From Enhydrobacter sp. (lineage in GTDB: Bacteria; Pseudomonadota; Alphaproteobacteria; Reyranellales; Reyranellaceae), in contig JAHCJV010000004.1 in assembly GCA_026126105.1 (NCBI GenBank), positions 1-64,000 on the forward strand: DNA of 64,000 nt. The letters run 5' to 3'. The first letter of the stretch is position 1. Each line of letters begins with the position of its first letter. The notes under the pieces were generated by a model. That model was not told where the DNA came from. It did no database searches and was given only the letters and a program-made list of their open reading frames with translations. This document shows positions 50,929 through 59,904 of this stretch, in pieces. A program made the translations under genes and the position numbers.

Positions 50929-52338
50929 TCAAAGACCCAGGCTGCTGAGATCGGGCGCGCGGCGATGGAAGTCGGTCGCGTCCTGGAAGGCCTTGCCGAA
51001 CTTGAGCACGTCGCGTTCGGCGTAGGGCTTGCCGAGAATCTGGATGCCGACCGGCAGGCCGCGCGACAGGCCGCTCGGCATCGACAGGCCACACAGGCCG
51101 AGATAGTTGCCCGGCCGGGTCAGGTACCCGGCCGCGGGCGACATCTCGTCGACTTCGGTGAGCGGGATCGCGGGCACGGCGACGCACGGTGTCACAAGGC
51201 CGTCGTAAGGCCGCATCCACTCGGCAAACTCGGCACGGCGCTGTTTCATGATGCGCAGCTCCTCGGCGTAACCGCCCGGCACAAACGTCTTGCCGAGCAG
51301 GGCGCGGCCGCGAACGCCGTCGCCGATCGGCTTGGATTTGTCCTCGATCCACTCGCGATGCAGCGAGAACATTTCCGACGTCGAGATCGTGCCTGCACCT
51401 TTCTGCAGGTCGAAGAACCAGTCCGGGAGCCGCACTGCCTCCACCGCAGCGCCGAGGTCCTCGAATATCCGTGCCGCCGACTGCCAGGCACGGATCACGT
51501 CGGAATCGACGAATTCCGGCAGCTGGCTCGAGTCGGGGATTGCCAGCCGCATGCCCTCGATAGAGCCGCCCTTCGTCGCGGCGGTGAAATCCTCGAGCGG
51601 CTGGTCGAGCGTCGTCGGATCGCGCGGATCGGGCGCCGCGAGCGCATTGAGCAGCAGCGCGCAATCCTCGACGCTGCGCGCCATCGGCCCGATCGAGTCG
51701 AGCGTCCAGCTGAGCAGCATCGTGCCGTGCAGGCTGATGCGGCCGAAGGTGACCTTCAATCCCACCAGCCCGTTGAACGCGCAGGGGATGCGGACCGAAC
51801 CGCCGGTGTCGCTGCCGATGCCCGCCGGTGCGAGGCGCGCGGCGACCGCGACCCCGGTGCCGCTCGACGATCCGCCCGGCGTGCGATGGGTCTCGAGGTC
51901 CCAGGGGTTCCACGGTGCGCCCATCAGCGGGTTGGTGCCCCACCCGCCGAACGCGAACTCGACCATGTGCGCCTTGCCCAGCGGAAACATGCCGGCGGCG
52001 GTCAGCCGCTCGACGGTGTTCGAAGTTTCGGCGGCGACACGGTTCTCCCACATCTTCGAGCCACCGGTGCCGATGCGGCCTTTGATGTCGCAGAGATCCT
52101 TGTAGACCATCGGCAGTCCGTGCAGCGGTCCGAGCGGAAAGCCCGACGTGCGGGCGGTGTCGGCGGCATCGGCAAGCGCGCGGGCTTCCCTGGCATAGAC
52201 TTCAGTGAAGGCGTGCAGCTTGCCATCGGCTTTCTCGATGCGGGCAAGCAGGGCGTCGGCGATCTCGCGCGAGGAGAACTTCCTGGCCGAGAGACCAGTG
52301 GCCAGCTCGGTCAGAGTCATTTCATGCAGATTGGTCAT
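50929..52338 (-). CDS. Amidase (amidase signature family)
   Basis: A 469-residue amidase with the full triad: Lys80 in PMVYKDLCD, Ser157 in RTPGGSSSGTG, and Ser181 in SDTGGSVRIP. No signal peptide is seen, so unlike the amidase at 2969 it is cytoplasmic. The C-terminal part (AEWMRPYDGLVTPCVAVPAI) is typical. It lies 13 nt downstream of the SDR gene on the same strand, suggesting one operon. Substrate unknown. Confidence 0.92.
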   Translation of the reverse strand: MTNLHEMTLTELATGLSARKFSSREIADALLARIEKADGKLHAFTEVYAREARALADAADTARTSGFPLGPLHGLPMVYKDLCDIKGRIGTGGSKMWENRVAAETSNTVERLTAAGMFPLGKAHMVEFAFGGWGTNPLMGAPWNPWDLETHRTPGGSSSGTGVAVAARLAPAGIGSDTGGSVRIPCAFNGLVGLKVTFGRISLHGTMLLSWTLDSIGPMARSVEDCALLLNALAAPDPRDPTTLDQPLEDFTAATKGGSIEGMRLAIPDSSQLPEFVDSDVIRAWQSAARIFEDLGAAVEAVRLPDWFFDLQKGAGTISTSEMFSLHREWIEDKSKPIGDGVRGRALLGKTFVPGGYAEELRIMKQRRAEFAEWMRPYDGLVTPCVAVPAIPLTEVDEMSPAAGYLTRPGNYLGLCGLSMPSGLSRGLPVGIQILGKPYAERDVLKFGKAFQDATDFHRRAPDLSSLGL

Positions 52339-52351
52339 CGATGAATTGCCT

Positions 52352-53095
52352 TTAGTATGTTGCTCTGCCGCCGGACAGATCGAACGTCGCACCGGTCGCG
52401 AAGGTGCAGAGCGGGGAGGCGAGCCAGGCGACCATCTCGGCCACTTCGTCGACCTCACCGAATCGATTCATGGGTATCTTGGACAGCATGTAGCTGATGT
52501 GCTGCTCGGTCATCTGGCCGAACAATTCCGTCTTCACCACGGCCGGCGCGACGCAGTTTACCAGCACGCCGGTCGTCGCAAGTTCCTTGCCAAGCGACTT
52601 GGTGAATCCGATCACGCCTGCCTTCGAAGCCGAGTAGGCCGAGGCGTTGGGATTGCCTTCCTTGCCCGCGACCGAGGCGATATTGACGATGCGGCCCCAG
52701 CCTCTGCTCACCATGCCGGGTGCGATCGCACGGTTGCTGAGGAACACGCCGGTCAGGTTGATCTCGATCACCTGCTTCCAGGCTTCGACGGGATATTGGA
52801 TGACAGTCGTGTTGGGCCCGGTGATGCCGGCACTCGCAACCAGGATGTCGGCCGGCGCGAGCTGCTTCTCGGTCGTCGCCACGGCGTCGGCGAGCGACTG
52901 CTCGCTCGTGACGTCGACTTCCACGGCGATCGCATCGCCCAGCGAGGCGGCGGATTGGCGGGCACGATCCACGTCGCGGTCCCACAGCGCGATCCGCCCG
53001 CCTCCCGCGGCGATTTTTGCCGCACAGGCGAGTCCGATGCCGCGCGCGCCGCCCGTGACGACGGCCGTGCGTCCCTTGAAGGTCTCCGCCTGCAT
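52352..53095 (-). CDS. SDR family NAD(P)-dependent oxidoreductase
   Basis: A 247-residue classical short-chain dehydrogenase. The cofactor motif is VVTGGARGIGLA, followed by NAG-equivalent ASAGITGP, the catalytic Ser in NIASVAG, and YSASK (Tyr and Lys). It ends in GGRATY. It resembles 3-oxoacyl-ACP reductase-like enzymes, but the true substrate is likely a small alcohol or ketone. It is divergent from the MoxR gene. Confidence 0.92.
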   Translation of the reverse strand: MQAETFKGRTAVVTGGARGIGLACAAKIAAGGGRIALWDRDVDRARQSAASLGDAIAVEVDVTSEQSLADAVATTEKQLAPADILVASAGITGPNTTVIQYPVEAWKQVIEINLTGVFLSNRAIAPGMVSRGWGRIVNIASVAGKEGNPNASAYSASKAGVIGFTKSLGKELATTGVLVNCVAPAVVKTELFGQMTEQHISYMLSKIPMNRFGEVDEVAEMVAWLASPLCTFATGATFDLSGGRATY

Positions 53096-53148
53096 GCTGC
53101 CTCCCAAGCGCTTGAACTGGCGCTGTTTTCCCATCATATCGAAGGAAC

Positions 53149-54072
53149 ATGTCCTCCGCCAAACCTGCGTCGATCGACGCCACCGTCGAGTTGCTGAAGA
53201 GCGGCGAGTATATCGCCGACCGGAGCCTCGCCACCGTCCTCTATCTCGCTCTCAAGCTCGGGCGGCCGCTGTTCTGCGAAGGCGAGGCGGGGGTCGGCAA
53301 GACCGAGATCGCCAAGGTGCTGGCGACCACGCTCAAGCGGCCGCTGATCCGGCTGCAGTGCTACGAGGGACTCGACGTGTCCTCCGCGGTTTACGAGTGG
53401 AACTACGCCCGCCAGATGATCGAGATCCGCCTGGCTGAGGCGCAGGGCGTGCACGATCGCGGGCAGCTCGAGTCCGACATCTTCAACGAGCGCTTCCTGA
53501 TCCGCCGTCCGCTGCTCCAGGCGCTCGAGCCGCACACCGAAGGCGCGCCGATCCTGCTGATCGACGAGCTCGATCGCACCGACGAGCCGTTCGAAGCCTA
53601 CCTGCTCGAGGTGCTGTCCGATTTCCAGGTGACGATCCCGGAACTCGGCACGGTCAAGGCTGCGCAAACGCCGATCGTGATCATCACCTCGAACCGCACG
53701 CGCGAGATCCACGACGCGCTGAAGCGGCGCTGCTTCTACCACTGGGTCGACTATCCGGACCTCCGGCGCGAGCTGGAGATCCTCAAGGTCAAGGCGCCCG
53801 GCGCAAGCGAGCGCCTGTCTCGCCAGGTCGTCGGCTTCGTCCAGGAGTTGCGCAAGATCGACCTTTTCAAGTCGCCGGGTGTCGCCGAATCGATCGATTG
53901 GGCAACGGCGTTGTCGGAACTCGACGTCCTCGACCTCGACCCCAGGACGATCAACGACACGCTGGGCGTATTGCTCAAGTACCAGGACGACATCCAGCGC
54001 ATGCAGGGCACAGAGGCCGCGGACATCCTGCGCAAGGTCAAGGCCGATATCGCCGCCCAGCCGCTGGGGTAG
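53149..54072 (+). CDS. MoxR-family AAA+ ATPase (CoxD-like)
   Basis: A 307-residue AAA+ chaperone-type ATPase. Walker A is GEAGVGKTE (residues 45-53), Walker B ILLIDELDR, and sensor 1 IITSNRT. In the CO dehydrogenase system of Oligotropha, CoxD is such an ATPase, which works with the VWA protein CoxE to mature the Mo-Cu site. Here it heads a block that continues with a CoxE-like VWA gene and XdhC/CoxF-like genes. The similarity of order supports a cofactor-insertion role. Confidence 0.9.
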   Translation: MSSAKPASIDATVELLKSGEYIADRSLATVLYLALKLGRPLFCEGEAGVGKTEIAKVLATTLKRPLIRLQCYEGLDVSSAVYEWNYARQMIEIRLAEAQGVHDRGQLESDIFNERFLIRRPLLQALEPHTEGAPILLIDELDRTDEPFEAYLLEVLSDFQVTIPELGTVKAAQTPIVIITSNRTREIHDALKRRCFYHWVDYPDLRRELEILKVKAPGASERLSRQVVGFVQELRKIDLFKSPGVAESIDWATALSELDVLDLDPRTINDTLGVLLKYQDDIQRMQGTEAADILRKVKADIAAQPLG

Positions 54073-54112
54073 GGGGCATGCGTCGCTCACTGCTTCATTT
54101 CCCTTTCATGCT

Positions 54113-54204
54113 CCTCGCCCCCGCTAGGGGGAGAGGCCGGGAGAGGGGGTTGCACGAGCTCTTTCAACCCCCTCTCCTAGCCTCTCCCCCTAGCGGGGGA
54201 GAGG
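54113..54204. repeat. Large intergenic inverted repeat
   Basis: Two 40-nt arms (54113-54152 and 54165-54204) are inverted copies with three mismatches around a 12-nt loop. The arms themselves contain the smaller palindrome CCCCCGCTAGGGGG. The element fills the gap between the MoxR and VWA genes and ends 19 nt before the VWA start. It looks like a dispersed palindromic repeat of the genome; it may also attenuate or stabilise the operon transcript. Confidence 0.8.
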
Positions 54205-54223
54205 AACAAGAGGGGTCTTGGTG

Positions 54224-55471
54224 ATGGACACGCACCCCCAAACTGACGAAAGGCCAAGCGGCAGGCTCGCAACCAACATTGTTCATTTCGCTCGGACATT
54301 GCGCACGGCCGGGCTCAGGGTCGGGCCGGGGCAGGTCTTGCGCGCCATAGAAGCTGTCGAAGCGGCGGGCCTCAGCAAGCGCGACGACTTCTACTGGACG
54401 CTCCATTCGGTGTTCGTGAACCGGCGCGACCAGCGCGAGATCTTCGACCAGGCTTTCCACGTCTATTGGCGCAATCCGCGTCTCCTCGAAAAGATGATGG
54501 AGATGCTGCTGCCCTCGATCGACGCGCCGGCCGATCCCGACAAGGGCAAGGAGCTCAGTCGTCGCCTGCAGGACGCCTTGTCGCCGGGGCAAGGGGAGGC
54601 ACCGAAAGCGGACGAGAAAGAGCCGCCCGAGGTCGAGATCGAGGCGACCTTCACCGTGTCGGATCGCGAGGTGCTGCAGCACCGTGACTTCGAGCAGATG
54701 ACGCAAGCGGAGATCGACGACGCCCTGCGCGCCATCGCCCGCCTGCGCCTGCCGGTGCCGGAGCGGCGCACGCGGCGCTACCAACCGTCCCGACGAGGGG
54801 CCAGGATCGACTTCCGCGCCTCGCTCCGCCGGGCGCTGCGGCCCGAGGGGTTGATCGAGCTGAGCCGCCGAGAACCGCGCCGCCGCCCGCCACCGCTGGT
54901 GATCCTGTGCGACATTTCAGGATCGATGGCCCGCTACTCGCGCATGTTCCTGCACTTCATGCACGCGATTACCAACGATCGCGACAGGGTCTTTTGCTTC
55001 ACCTTCGGCACCCGCCTCAACAACGTCACGCGGGCTCTACGTTATAGGGATGTGGATATAGCGCTGGCCAAAGCCTCGGCTCAGGTGGAAGATTGGTCCG
55101 GCGGCACGCGGATCGGCGTGGCGCTGCACGAGTTCAACAACAAGTGGTCACGGAGGGTATTGGGACAGGGTGCCGTGGTGTTGCTGATCACCGACGGGCT
55201 GGATCGCGAGGGCGCGGTTGGCCTGGCGGAGGAGATGGAGCGCCTGCACAAGTCGTGCAGCCGCCTCGTATGGCTCAACCCGCTCTTGCGGTACGGGGCG
55301 TACGAACCCAAGTCCCAAGGCAACAAGGCGATGCTGCCGCATGTCGACGAGTTCCGGCCGGTCCACAATCTCGAAAGCCTGGCCGGGCTGATCGCTGCCC
55401 TCGACAGCCATCCCCAGCACCGTTCGGACAGGCGGCTGGTGGGCTGGCAGACCGAATTGCGCAAGGAGTGA
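54224..55471 (+). CDS. VWA domain protein (CoxE-like)
   Basis: A 415-residue protein with a von Willebrand factor A domain in its C-terminal half. The MIDAS metal motif is ILCDISGSMARYS, followed by FTFGTRLNNVTRAL, WSGGTRIGVALHEFN and LLITDGLDR. The N-terminal half (HFARTLRTAGLRVGPGQVLRA, FYWTLHSVFVNRRDQREIFD) is typical of the CoxE family that partners with MoxR ATPases. The ATG at 54224 follows AGAGGGG. It is the second gene of the block and probably the substrate-recognition partner of the ATPase. Confidence 0.92.
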   Translation: MDTHPQTDERPSGRLATNIVHFARTLRTAGLRVGPGQVLRAIEAVEAAGLSKRDDFYWTLHSVFVNRRDQREIFDQAFHVYWRNPRLLEKMMEMLLPSIDAPADPDKGKELSRRLQDALSPGQGEAPKADEKEPPEVEIEATFTVSDREVLQHRDFEQMTQAEIDDALRAIARLRLPVPERRTRRYQPSRRGARIDFRASLRRALRPEGLIELSRREPRRRPPPLVILCDISGSMARYSRMFLHFMHAITNDRDRVFCFTFGTRLNNVTRALRYRDVDIALAKASAQVEDWSGGTRIGVALHEFNNKWSRRVLGQGAVVLLITDGLDREGAVGLAEEMERLHKSCSRLVWLNPLLRYGAYEPKSQGNKAMLPHVDEFRPVHNLESLAGLIAALDSHPQHRSDRRLVGWQTELRKE

Positions 55472-55474
55472 GCC

Positions 55475-55795
55475 ATGAGCGACGCGCTGGAAGTTCTGGA
55501 TCAGGTCGGCAAATGGAAGGCGTCCGGCAAGGGCGTCGCCGTCGCGACCGTGATCACCACCTGGGGCTCCTCGCCACGTCCGGTCGGCAGCCAGCTCGGC
55601 GTCGACGACAGCGGACAGATGGTGGGCTCGGTCTCGGGTGGCTGTATCGAGGGAGCGGTGGTGCAGGAGGCATTGGCGGCGATCAAGGACGGTCAGCCGC
55701 GGCTGCTCGATTTCGGCGTCACCGACGAGCAGGCCTGGGATGTCGGTCTCGCCTGCGGCGGCAAGGTCCAGGTCTTCGTCGAGAAGGTGAGCTGA
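55475..55795 (+). CDS. XdhC/CoxF family protein, N-terminal domain only
   Basis: A 106-residue stand-alone XdhC N-domain. Motifs are VITTWGSSPRPVGSQLGV, GSVSGGCIEGAVVQE and VGLACGGKVQVFVE, with the conserved Cys residues. XdhC binds the molybdenum cofactor and promotes its sulfuration before insertion into xanthine dehydrogenase-type enzymes. The partner C-terminal domain is encoded by the next gene, 4 nt downstream, so the protein is split. Start ATG 3 nt after the VWA stop. Confidence 0.9.
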   Translation: MSDALEVLDQVGKWKASGKGVAVATVITTWGSSPRPVGSQLGVDDSGQMVGSVSGGCIEGAVVQEALAAIKDGQPRLLDFGVTDEQAWDVGLACGGKVQVFVEKVS

Positions 55796-55799
55796 TCCC

Positions 55800-56528
55800 A
55801 TGAGGAGCGAAACCCTCGCCGCGCTGCAGGAGGCGCGCACCAGGCGGCAGGCCGTTACTCTTGCCACTCGCCTCAGTGACGGCGCCGAAGGCTTGATCTA
55901 TCGCGACATGGCAAACGGAACGCTGGCCGAAGACCCGGCCGTCGTCTCTGCCGCGCGCCACGCCATGGAGATCGGCCGAAGCGAGACCGTCGATATCGGC
56001 GGTCAGAAAATCTTCCTGAACGTCTACGTGCCGCCGCCGCGCCTGATCATCGTCGGCGCGGTGCACATCGCGCAGTCGCTGGCTCCGATGGCGACCATGC
56101 TCGAGTTCGACGTCACTGTCGTCGATCCGCGCGGGGCGTGGGCGACCGCCAACCGCTTTCCCGGCGTGAAAGTCATCCAGGACTGGGCCGACGAAGCCTT
56201 CCAGGCGATGGGCCTCGATGCCTCGACCGCGGTCGTCACCTTGACGCACGATCCGAAGCTCGATGATCCCGCTCTCGAATCGGCGCTCAAGTCCGACGCC
56301 TTCTATATCGGTGCGCTCGGCAGCCGGCGGACCCATGCCAAGCGCAGGGAGCGGCTGGGTGAGGTCGGCATCACCGACGAGATGTTCTCCCGCATCCACG
56401 GCCCGGTCGGTCTCAATATCGGTGCCAAGTCGCCGGCCGAGATCGCCGTCTCGATCCTCGGGCAGATCATCGAGGTGCGAGCCCGTTGTCTCGAGGCATT
56501 GTCGGCGCCGAAGGTCGCGGCGGCGTGA
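55800..56528 (+). CDS. XdhC family protein, Rossmann C-terminal domain
   Basis: A 242-residue protein with the XdhC C-terminal Rossmann domain: RLIIVGAVHIAQSLAPMATML, VTVVDPRGAWATANRFPGV, VVTLTHDPKLDDPALESAL and YIGALGSRRTHAKRRERL. The C-terminus IGAKSPAEIAVSILGQII is typical of the family. It should act with the preceding N-domain protein. Its stop overlaps the GTG of the next gene by 4 nt. Confidence 0.92.
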   Translation: MRSETLAALQEARTRRQAVTLATRLSDGAEGLIYRDMANGTLAEDPAVVSAARHAMEIGRSETVDIGGQKIFLNVYVPPPRLIIVGAVHIAQSLAPMATMLEFDVTVVDPRGAWATANRFPGVKVIQDWADEAFQAMGLDASTAVVTLTHDPKLDDPALESALKSDAFYIGALGSRRTHAKRRERLGEVGITDEMFSRIHGPVGLNIGAKSPAEIAVSILGQIIEVRARCLEALSAPKVAAA

Positions 56529-58201
56529 GGTTCGGGGCGACTCCGATCGACGAAGCGAGCGGCGCCATCCTGGCGCATAGCTGGCGTTCGGGCGGAATCA
56601 ACTTCGCCAAGGGCCGGCGCCTGTCGGCCGACGACGTCGACAAGCTCAAGACAGCCGGCGTGGCGTCGGTCGTCGCCGCGCGACTCGACGCCGAGGACGT
56701 CCACGAAGACCAGGCCGCGGAGGCGATCGCCAAGGCCCTGGCCGGGGTGGGGATCGATATCACTGCGCCCTTTACCGGCCGCTGCAACCATTTCGCGCGC
56801 GAGGCGGGGCTGGCCGTCATCGACCAGGAAAGGGTCGATGCGCTGAACGAGCTGCATGAATCGGTGACGGTCGCGACCTTGCCGCCGTACGCCCGCGTGA
56901 CGGCGCGCCAGATGGTCGCGACGGTGAAGATCATTCCCTATGCCGCACCGCGCGCCGCGGTTGATCGTGCGATCGAGGTCGCGAAGGCCCCCAACCAGCC
57001 GTTGATCTCCGTCGCCCCGTTCAGGGCGATGCGCGCGGGGCTGGTGCAGACGCGACTGCCAGGCACGCGCGACAAGGTTCTGGACAAGGCGGTCAGCACG
57101 ACCGGCAAGCGGCTGACCTCGCTTGGCAGCGCACTCGTCGCCGAGCGCCGCTGCAGCCATGACGCTGGCTCGATCGCCGAGGCGCTCAAGGAACTGAAGG
57201 GTGAGGGCTGCGACCTCTTTCTCGTCGCCGGTGCCTCCGCGATCGTCGATCGCCACGACGTGGTGCCGTCCGGAATCGAAGAGGCGGGCGGGAAGGTCAT
57301 CCACTTCGGCATGCCGGTCGATCCGGGCAACCTGCTGCTGACAGCGGAGCTCGACGGCAAGCCGGTGCTCGGCCTGCCGGGCTGTGCCAAATCGCCGAAG
57401 TACAACGGGTTCGACATGGTGCTGGAGCGTCTTGCCGCCGGCCTGCCGGTCGGCCGCGCCGAGATCGTGAAGATGGGGGCGGGCGGCCTGCTGGCCGAGA
57501 TCCCGACCCGCCCGCAGCCGCGCGACGACAGCGAGGACGAGGCAGCGCCGCAACAGGCACCCCGCGTCGCGGTGCTGGTGCTCGCCGCCGGCCGCTCGAC
57601 GCGGATGGGCGGGCCGAACAAGCTCCTGCAGGAGGCCGACGGCGTGCCGCTCGTTGTCCATGCCGTGAAAGCGGCCCTGACCTCGCAGGCCGTGGAAGTC
57701 GTGGTCGTCCTCGGTCACATGGCCGACCAGGTGAAGCCCGCGATCGAACGGGCGGTCGGCGTGGAGAAGCGCCTGCGCTTCGTCACCAATCCCGATTTCG
57801 CCGAGGGTCTCAGTACCTCGGTGCGTACCGGGATCGCCTCGTTGGGCAAGGAAATCGATGCCGCGGTCGTGCAGCTGGGCGACATGCCGGGCGTGAACGC
57901 CGCGTTGCTCGACCGGCTGATGGCGGCGTTCAGCCCGGTCGAGGGTCGCTCGATCTGCGTGCCGACGGTCGACGGCAAACGCGGCAATCCCGTGCTGTGG
58001 GACCGCCGCTTCTTCGCCGAGATGACCGGCGTCTCGGGCGACACCGGCGCCAAGCACCTGATCGGCGAGCACGCCGACCTCGTCTGCGAGGTCGAGATGA
58101 CCGGCGATGCCGCGATCACCGACATCGACACGCCCGAGGCCCTCGCCGCATGGCAGGAACGGAGCGCGAAGACTTCGAAACTCAGGGTGACAGAAGCATG
58201 A
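56525..58201 (+). CDS. Molybdopterin-binding / nucleotidyltransferase fusion (MoeA-like + MobA-like)
   Basis: A 558-residue two-domain protein. The N-terminal part (about 1-340) is a MoeA-like molybdopterin-binding domain (GGINFAKGRRLSADDVDKLK, CDLFLVAGASAIVDRHDVVP, MPVDPGNLLLTAELDGKPVLGLPGC). The C-terminal part (about 355-545) is a MobA/MocA-like nucleotidyltransferase (VLVLAAGRSTRMGGPNKLLQ, VQLGDMPGVN, GNPVLWDRRFF). MocA makes the cytosine dinucleotide form of Moco used by xanthine dehydrogenase-type and CO dehydrogenase enzymes. GTG start and ATGA end overlap both neighbours. Confidence 0.9.
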   Translation: MRFGATPIDEASGAILAHSWRSGGINFAKGRRLSADDVDKLKTAGVASVVAARLDAEDVHEDQAAEAIAKALAGVGIDITAPFTGRCNHFAREAGLAVIDQERVDALNELHESVTVATLPPYARVTARQMVATVKIIPYAAPRAAVDRAIEVAKAPNQPLISVAPFRAMRAGLVQTRLPGTRDKVLDKAVSTTGKRLTSLGSALVAERRCSHDAGSIAEALKELKGEGCDLFLVAGASAIVDRHDVVPSGIEEAGGKVIHFGMPVDPGNLLLTAELDGKPVLGLPGCAKSPKYNGFDMVLERLAAGLPVGRAEIVKMGAGGLLAEIPTRPQPRDDSEDEAAPQQAPRVAVLVLAAGRSTRMGGPNKLLQEADGVPLVVHAVKAALTSQAVEVVVVLGHMADQVKPAIERAVGVEKRLRFVTNPDFAEGLSTSVRTGIASLGKEIDAAVVQLGDMPGVNAALLDRLMAAFSPVEGRSICVPTVDGKRGNPVLWDRRFFAEMTGVSGDTGAKHLIGEHADLVCEVEMTGDAAITDIDTPEALAAWQERSAKTSKLRVTEA

Positions 58202-59418
58202 GTTTCGACGTCGCCGCGGTTCGGCACCAGTTTCCGATCCTGTTCGAGATCATCGACGGCCGTCCGGTCCACTATCTCGACAACGGCGCTTCGGCGCAGT
58301 CGCCGCTTGCCGTGCTCGATGCGGTGCGGCGCTACGAGACGACCGGTCGCGCCAACGTTCTGCGCGGCGTCCATCGACTCGCCGAGCGGGCGACCGAGCT
58401 GTACGAGAACGCGCGTGCCGACGTCGCGACGTTCCTCGGCGTGCAGCCGATGGAGATCGTCTTCACCGGTGGCTGCACCGCGGCGATCAACCTGGTCGCA
58501 TTTTCCTATGGCCAACTCCTGACGCGCGGCGACCGCATTCTGATTTCCGAGCTCGAGCACCATTCCAACATCGTGCCGTGGCAGCTCCTGCGGCAGCGCA
58601 GCGGCATCGAGCTCGACATGCTGCCGCTGACCCGGGATGGCCAGATCGACCTCGACGCTCTGCCCAGGATGCTCACCTCCGAGACCAAACTCGTTTCCCT
58701 GGCGCATGTCTCGAACGTCACCGGCGCGCTGCTCGACGTGCGCAGGGTGGTCGACGCCGCGAAGGCCGTTGGCGCCAAGGTGATGCTTGACGGCGCCCAG
58801 CGCGCCCCCCACGGGCCGCTCGACCTGCGCGCTCTCGGCGTCGATTTCTACGTCTTCGCCGGCCACAAGGCCTACGGCCCGAACGGCATCGGCGCGCTGT
58901 GGGCCAGGCCGGAGCTGCTCGAGGCGATGCCGCCTTTCATGGGCGGCGGCTCGATGATCGGCCGCGTGACGCTCGCCGAGACGACTTGGGCGCCGGCACC
59001 GCGGCGCTTCGAAGCGGGCACGCCGCCGATCGGACCGGCGATCGGGTTGGGCGCCGCCTGCAACTGGATGGCCGCGCTCGACTGGACGGCGACGCACGAT
59101 CACGAGATGGCCCTGGTGCAACGCGTGCTCGACGGGCTGCAGCAGATCGACGGCACACACATCCTCGGACCGGCCAGCCTGCAGAACCGCTATCCGGTGG
59201 TGTCCTTCATGCTCGACGGTGTGCATCCGCACGACGTGGCGCAGACCCTCGATTCGTTCGGCGTCGCGGTGCGCGCCGGCCATCACTGCGCCCAGCCGCT
59301 GATGGACCGCTTCGACCTCGACGGCACGACGCGGGTTTCGATCGCGCCCTATAACGACAACACGGACATCGACGCGCTGCTGGCCGGTGTCAGGCACGCA
59401 GCGGCAACCTTGCGATGA
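58198..59418 (+). CDS. SufS-type cysteine desulfurase
   Basis: A 406-residue PLP enzyme that removes sulfur from cysteine as a persulfide. The PLP lysine is Lys224 in FAGHKAYGPNG, and the catalytic cysteine Cys364 in RAGHHCAQPLMD. Other class II motifs are YLDNGASAQSPLAVLDA, ISELEHHSNIVPWQ and LDGAQRAPHGPLDL. The family's usual DGAQSxxH reads DGAQRAPH. It is embedded by 4-nt overlaps between the molybdopterin gene and a SufU-like gene, so its sulfur may go to Moco rather than only Fe-S clusters. Confidence 0.92.
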   Translation: MSFDVAAVRHQFPILFEIIDGRPVHYLDNGASAQSPLAVLDAVRRYETTGRANVLRGVHRLAERATELYENARADVATFLGVQPMEIVFTGGCTAAINLVAFSYGQLLTRGDRILISELEHHSNIVPWQLLRQRSGIELDMLPLTRDGQIDLDALPRMLTSETKLVSLAHVSNVTGALLDVRRVVDAAKAVGAKVMLDGAQRAPHGPLDLRALGVDFYVFAGHKAYGPNGIGALWARPELLEAMPPFMGGGSMIGRVTLAETTWAPAPRRFEAGTPPIGPAIGLGAACNWMAALDWTATHDHEMALVQRVLDGLQQIDGTHILGPASLQNRYPVVSFMLDGVHPHDVAQTLDSFGVAVRAGHHCAQPLMDRFDLDGTTRVSIAPYNDNTDIDALLAGVRHAAATLR

Positions 59419-59822
59419 GCGACGAGCTTTATCAGGCACGCATCGTGGCGCTCGCCAGGTCGAAGCTCGGCGCCGGCAAGCTCGCCGACCCGACCAAATC
59501 GGTTCGGCGCGACAATCCCCTGTGCGGCGACCGGGTGACGATGGACGTCAAGCTCGACGATACCGGCCGCATCTTGCAGATCGCCCACCAGGTGCGCGGA
59601 TGCTTGCTCTGCCAGGCCTCGGCGGCGGCGCTCGTCTCGATTGCCGTTGGCCGTGACGCCGGAGGCATTGCCGAAGTGCGCCACGATGCCGAGCGCGCCC
59701 TGGGCCGCGAAGCGGGCAAGGCGCGCGATCCGTTCGACGCGTTCGAGCCTGTCGCCGCGCACAAGTCGCGCCAGGCATGCGTACTGCTGCCGTTCGAGGC
59801 GCTGAAGGACGCATTGTCGTAG
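59415..59822 (+). CDS. SufU/NifU-N-like sulfur acceptor protein
   Basis: A 135-residue protein of the IscU/SufU fold. Conserved residues are Cys37 and Asp39 in NPLCGD, Cys63 and Cys66 in GCLLCQAS, and Cys122 in RQACVLLPF. The spacing fits SufU, which acts in Gram-positives as a zinc-dependent sulfur transferase for SufS. It is unexpected in this alphaproteobacterial molybdenum context. It overlaps the desulfurase gene by 4 nt and ends the block. Confidence 0.88.
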   Translation: MSDELYQARIVALARSKLGAGKLADPTKSVRRDNPLCGDRVTMDVKLDDTGRILQIAHQVRGCLLCQASAAALVSIAVGRDAGGIAEVRHDAERALGREAGKARDPFDAFEPVAAHKSRQACVLLPFEALKDALS

Positions 59823-59904
59823 GAGACGGACTTTTCCTCGCTGCTGCCGCGGTTGCGTCACACTCGGCGGTCAGCGTACGCGTCCACTCAGACGAGGGAA
59901 CGAC

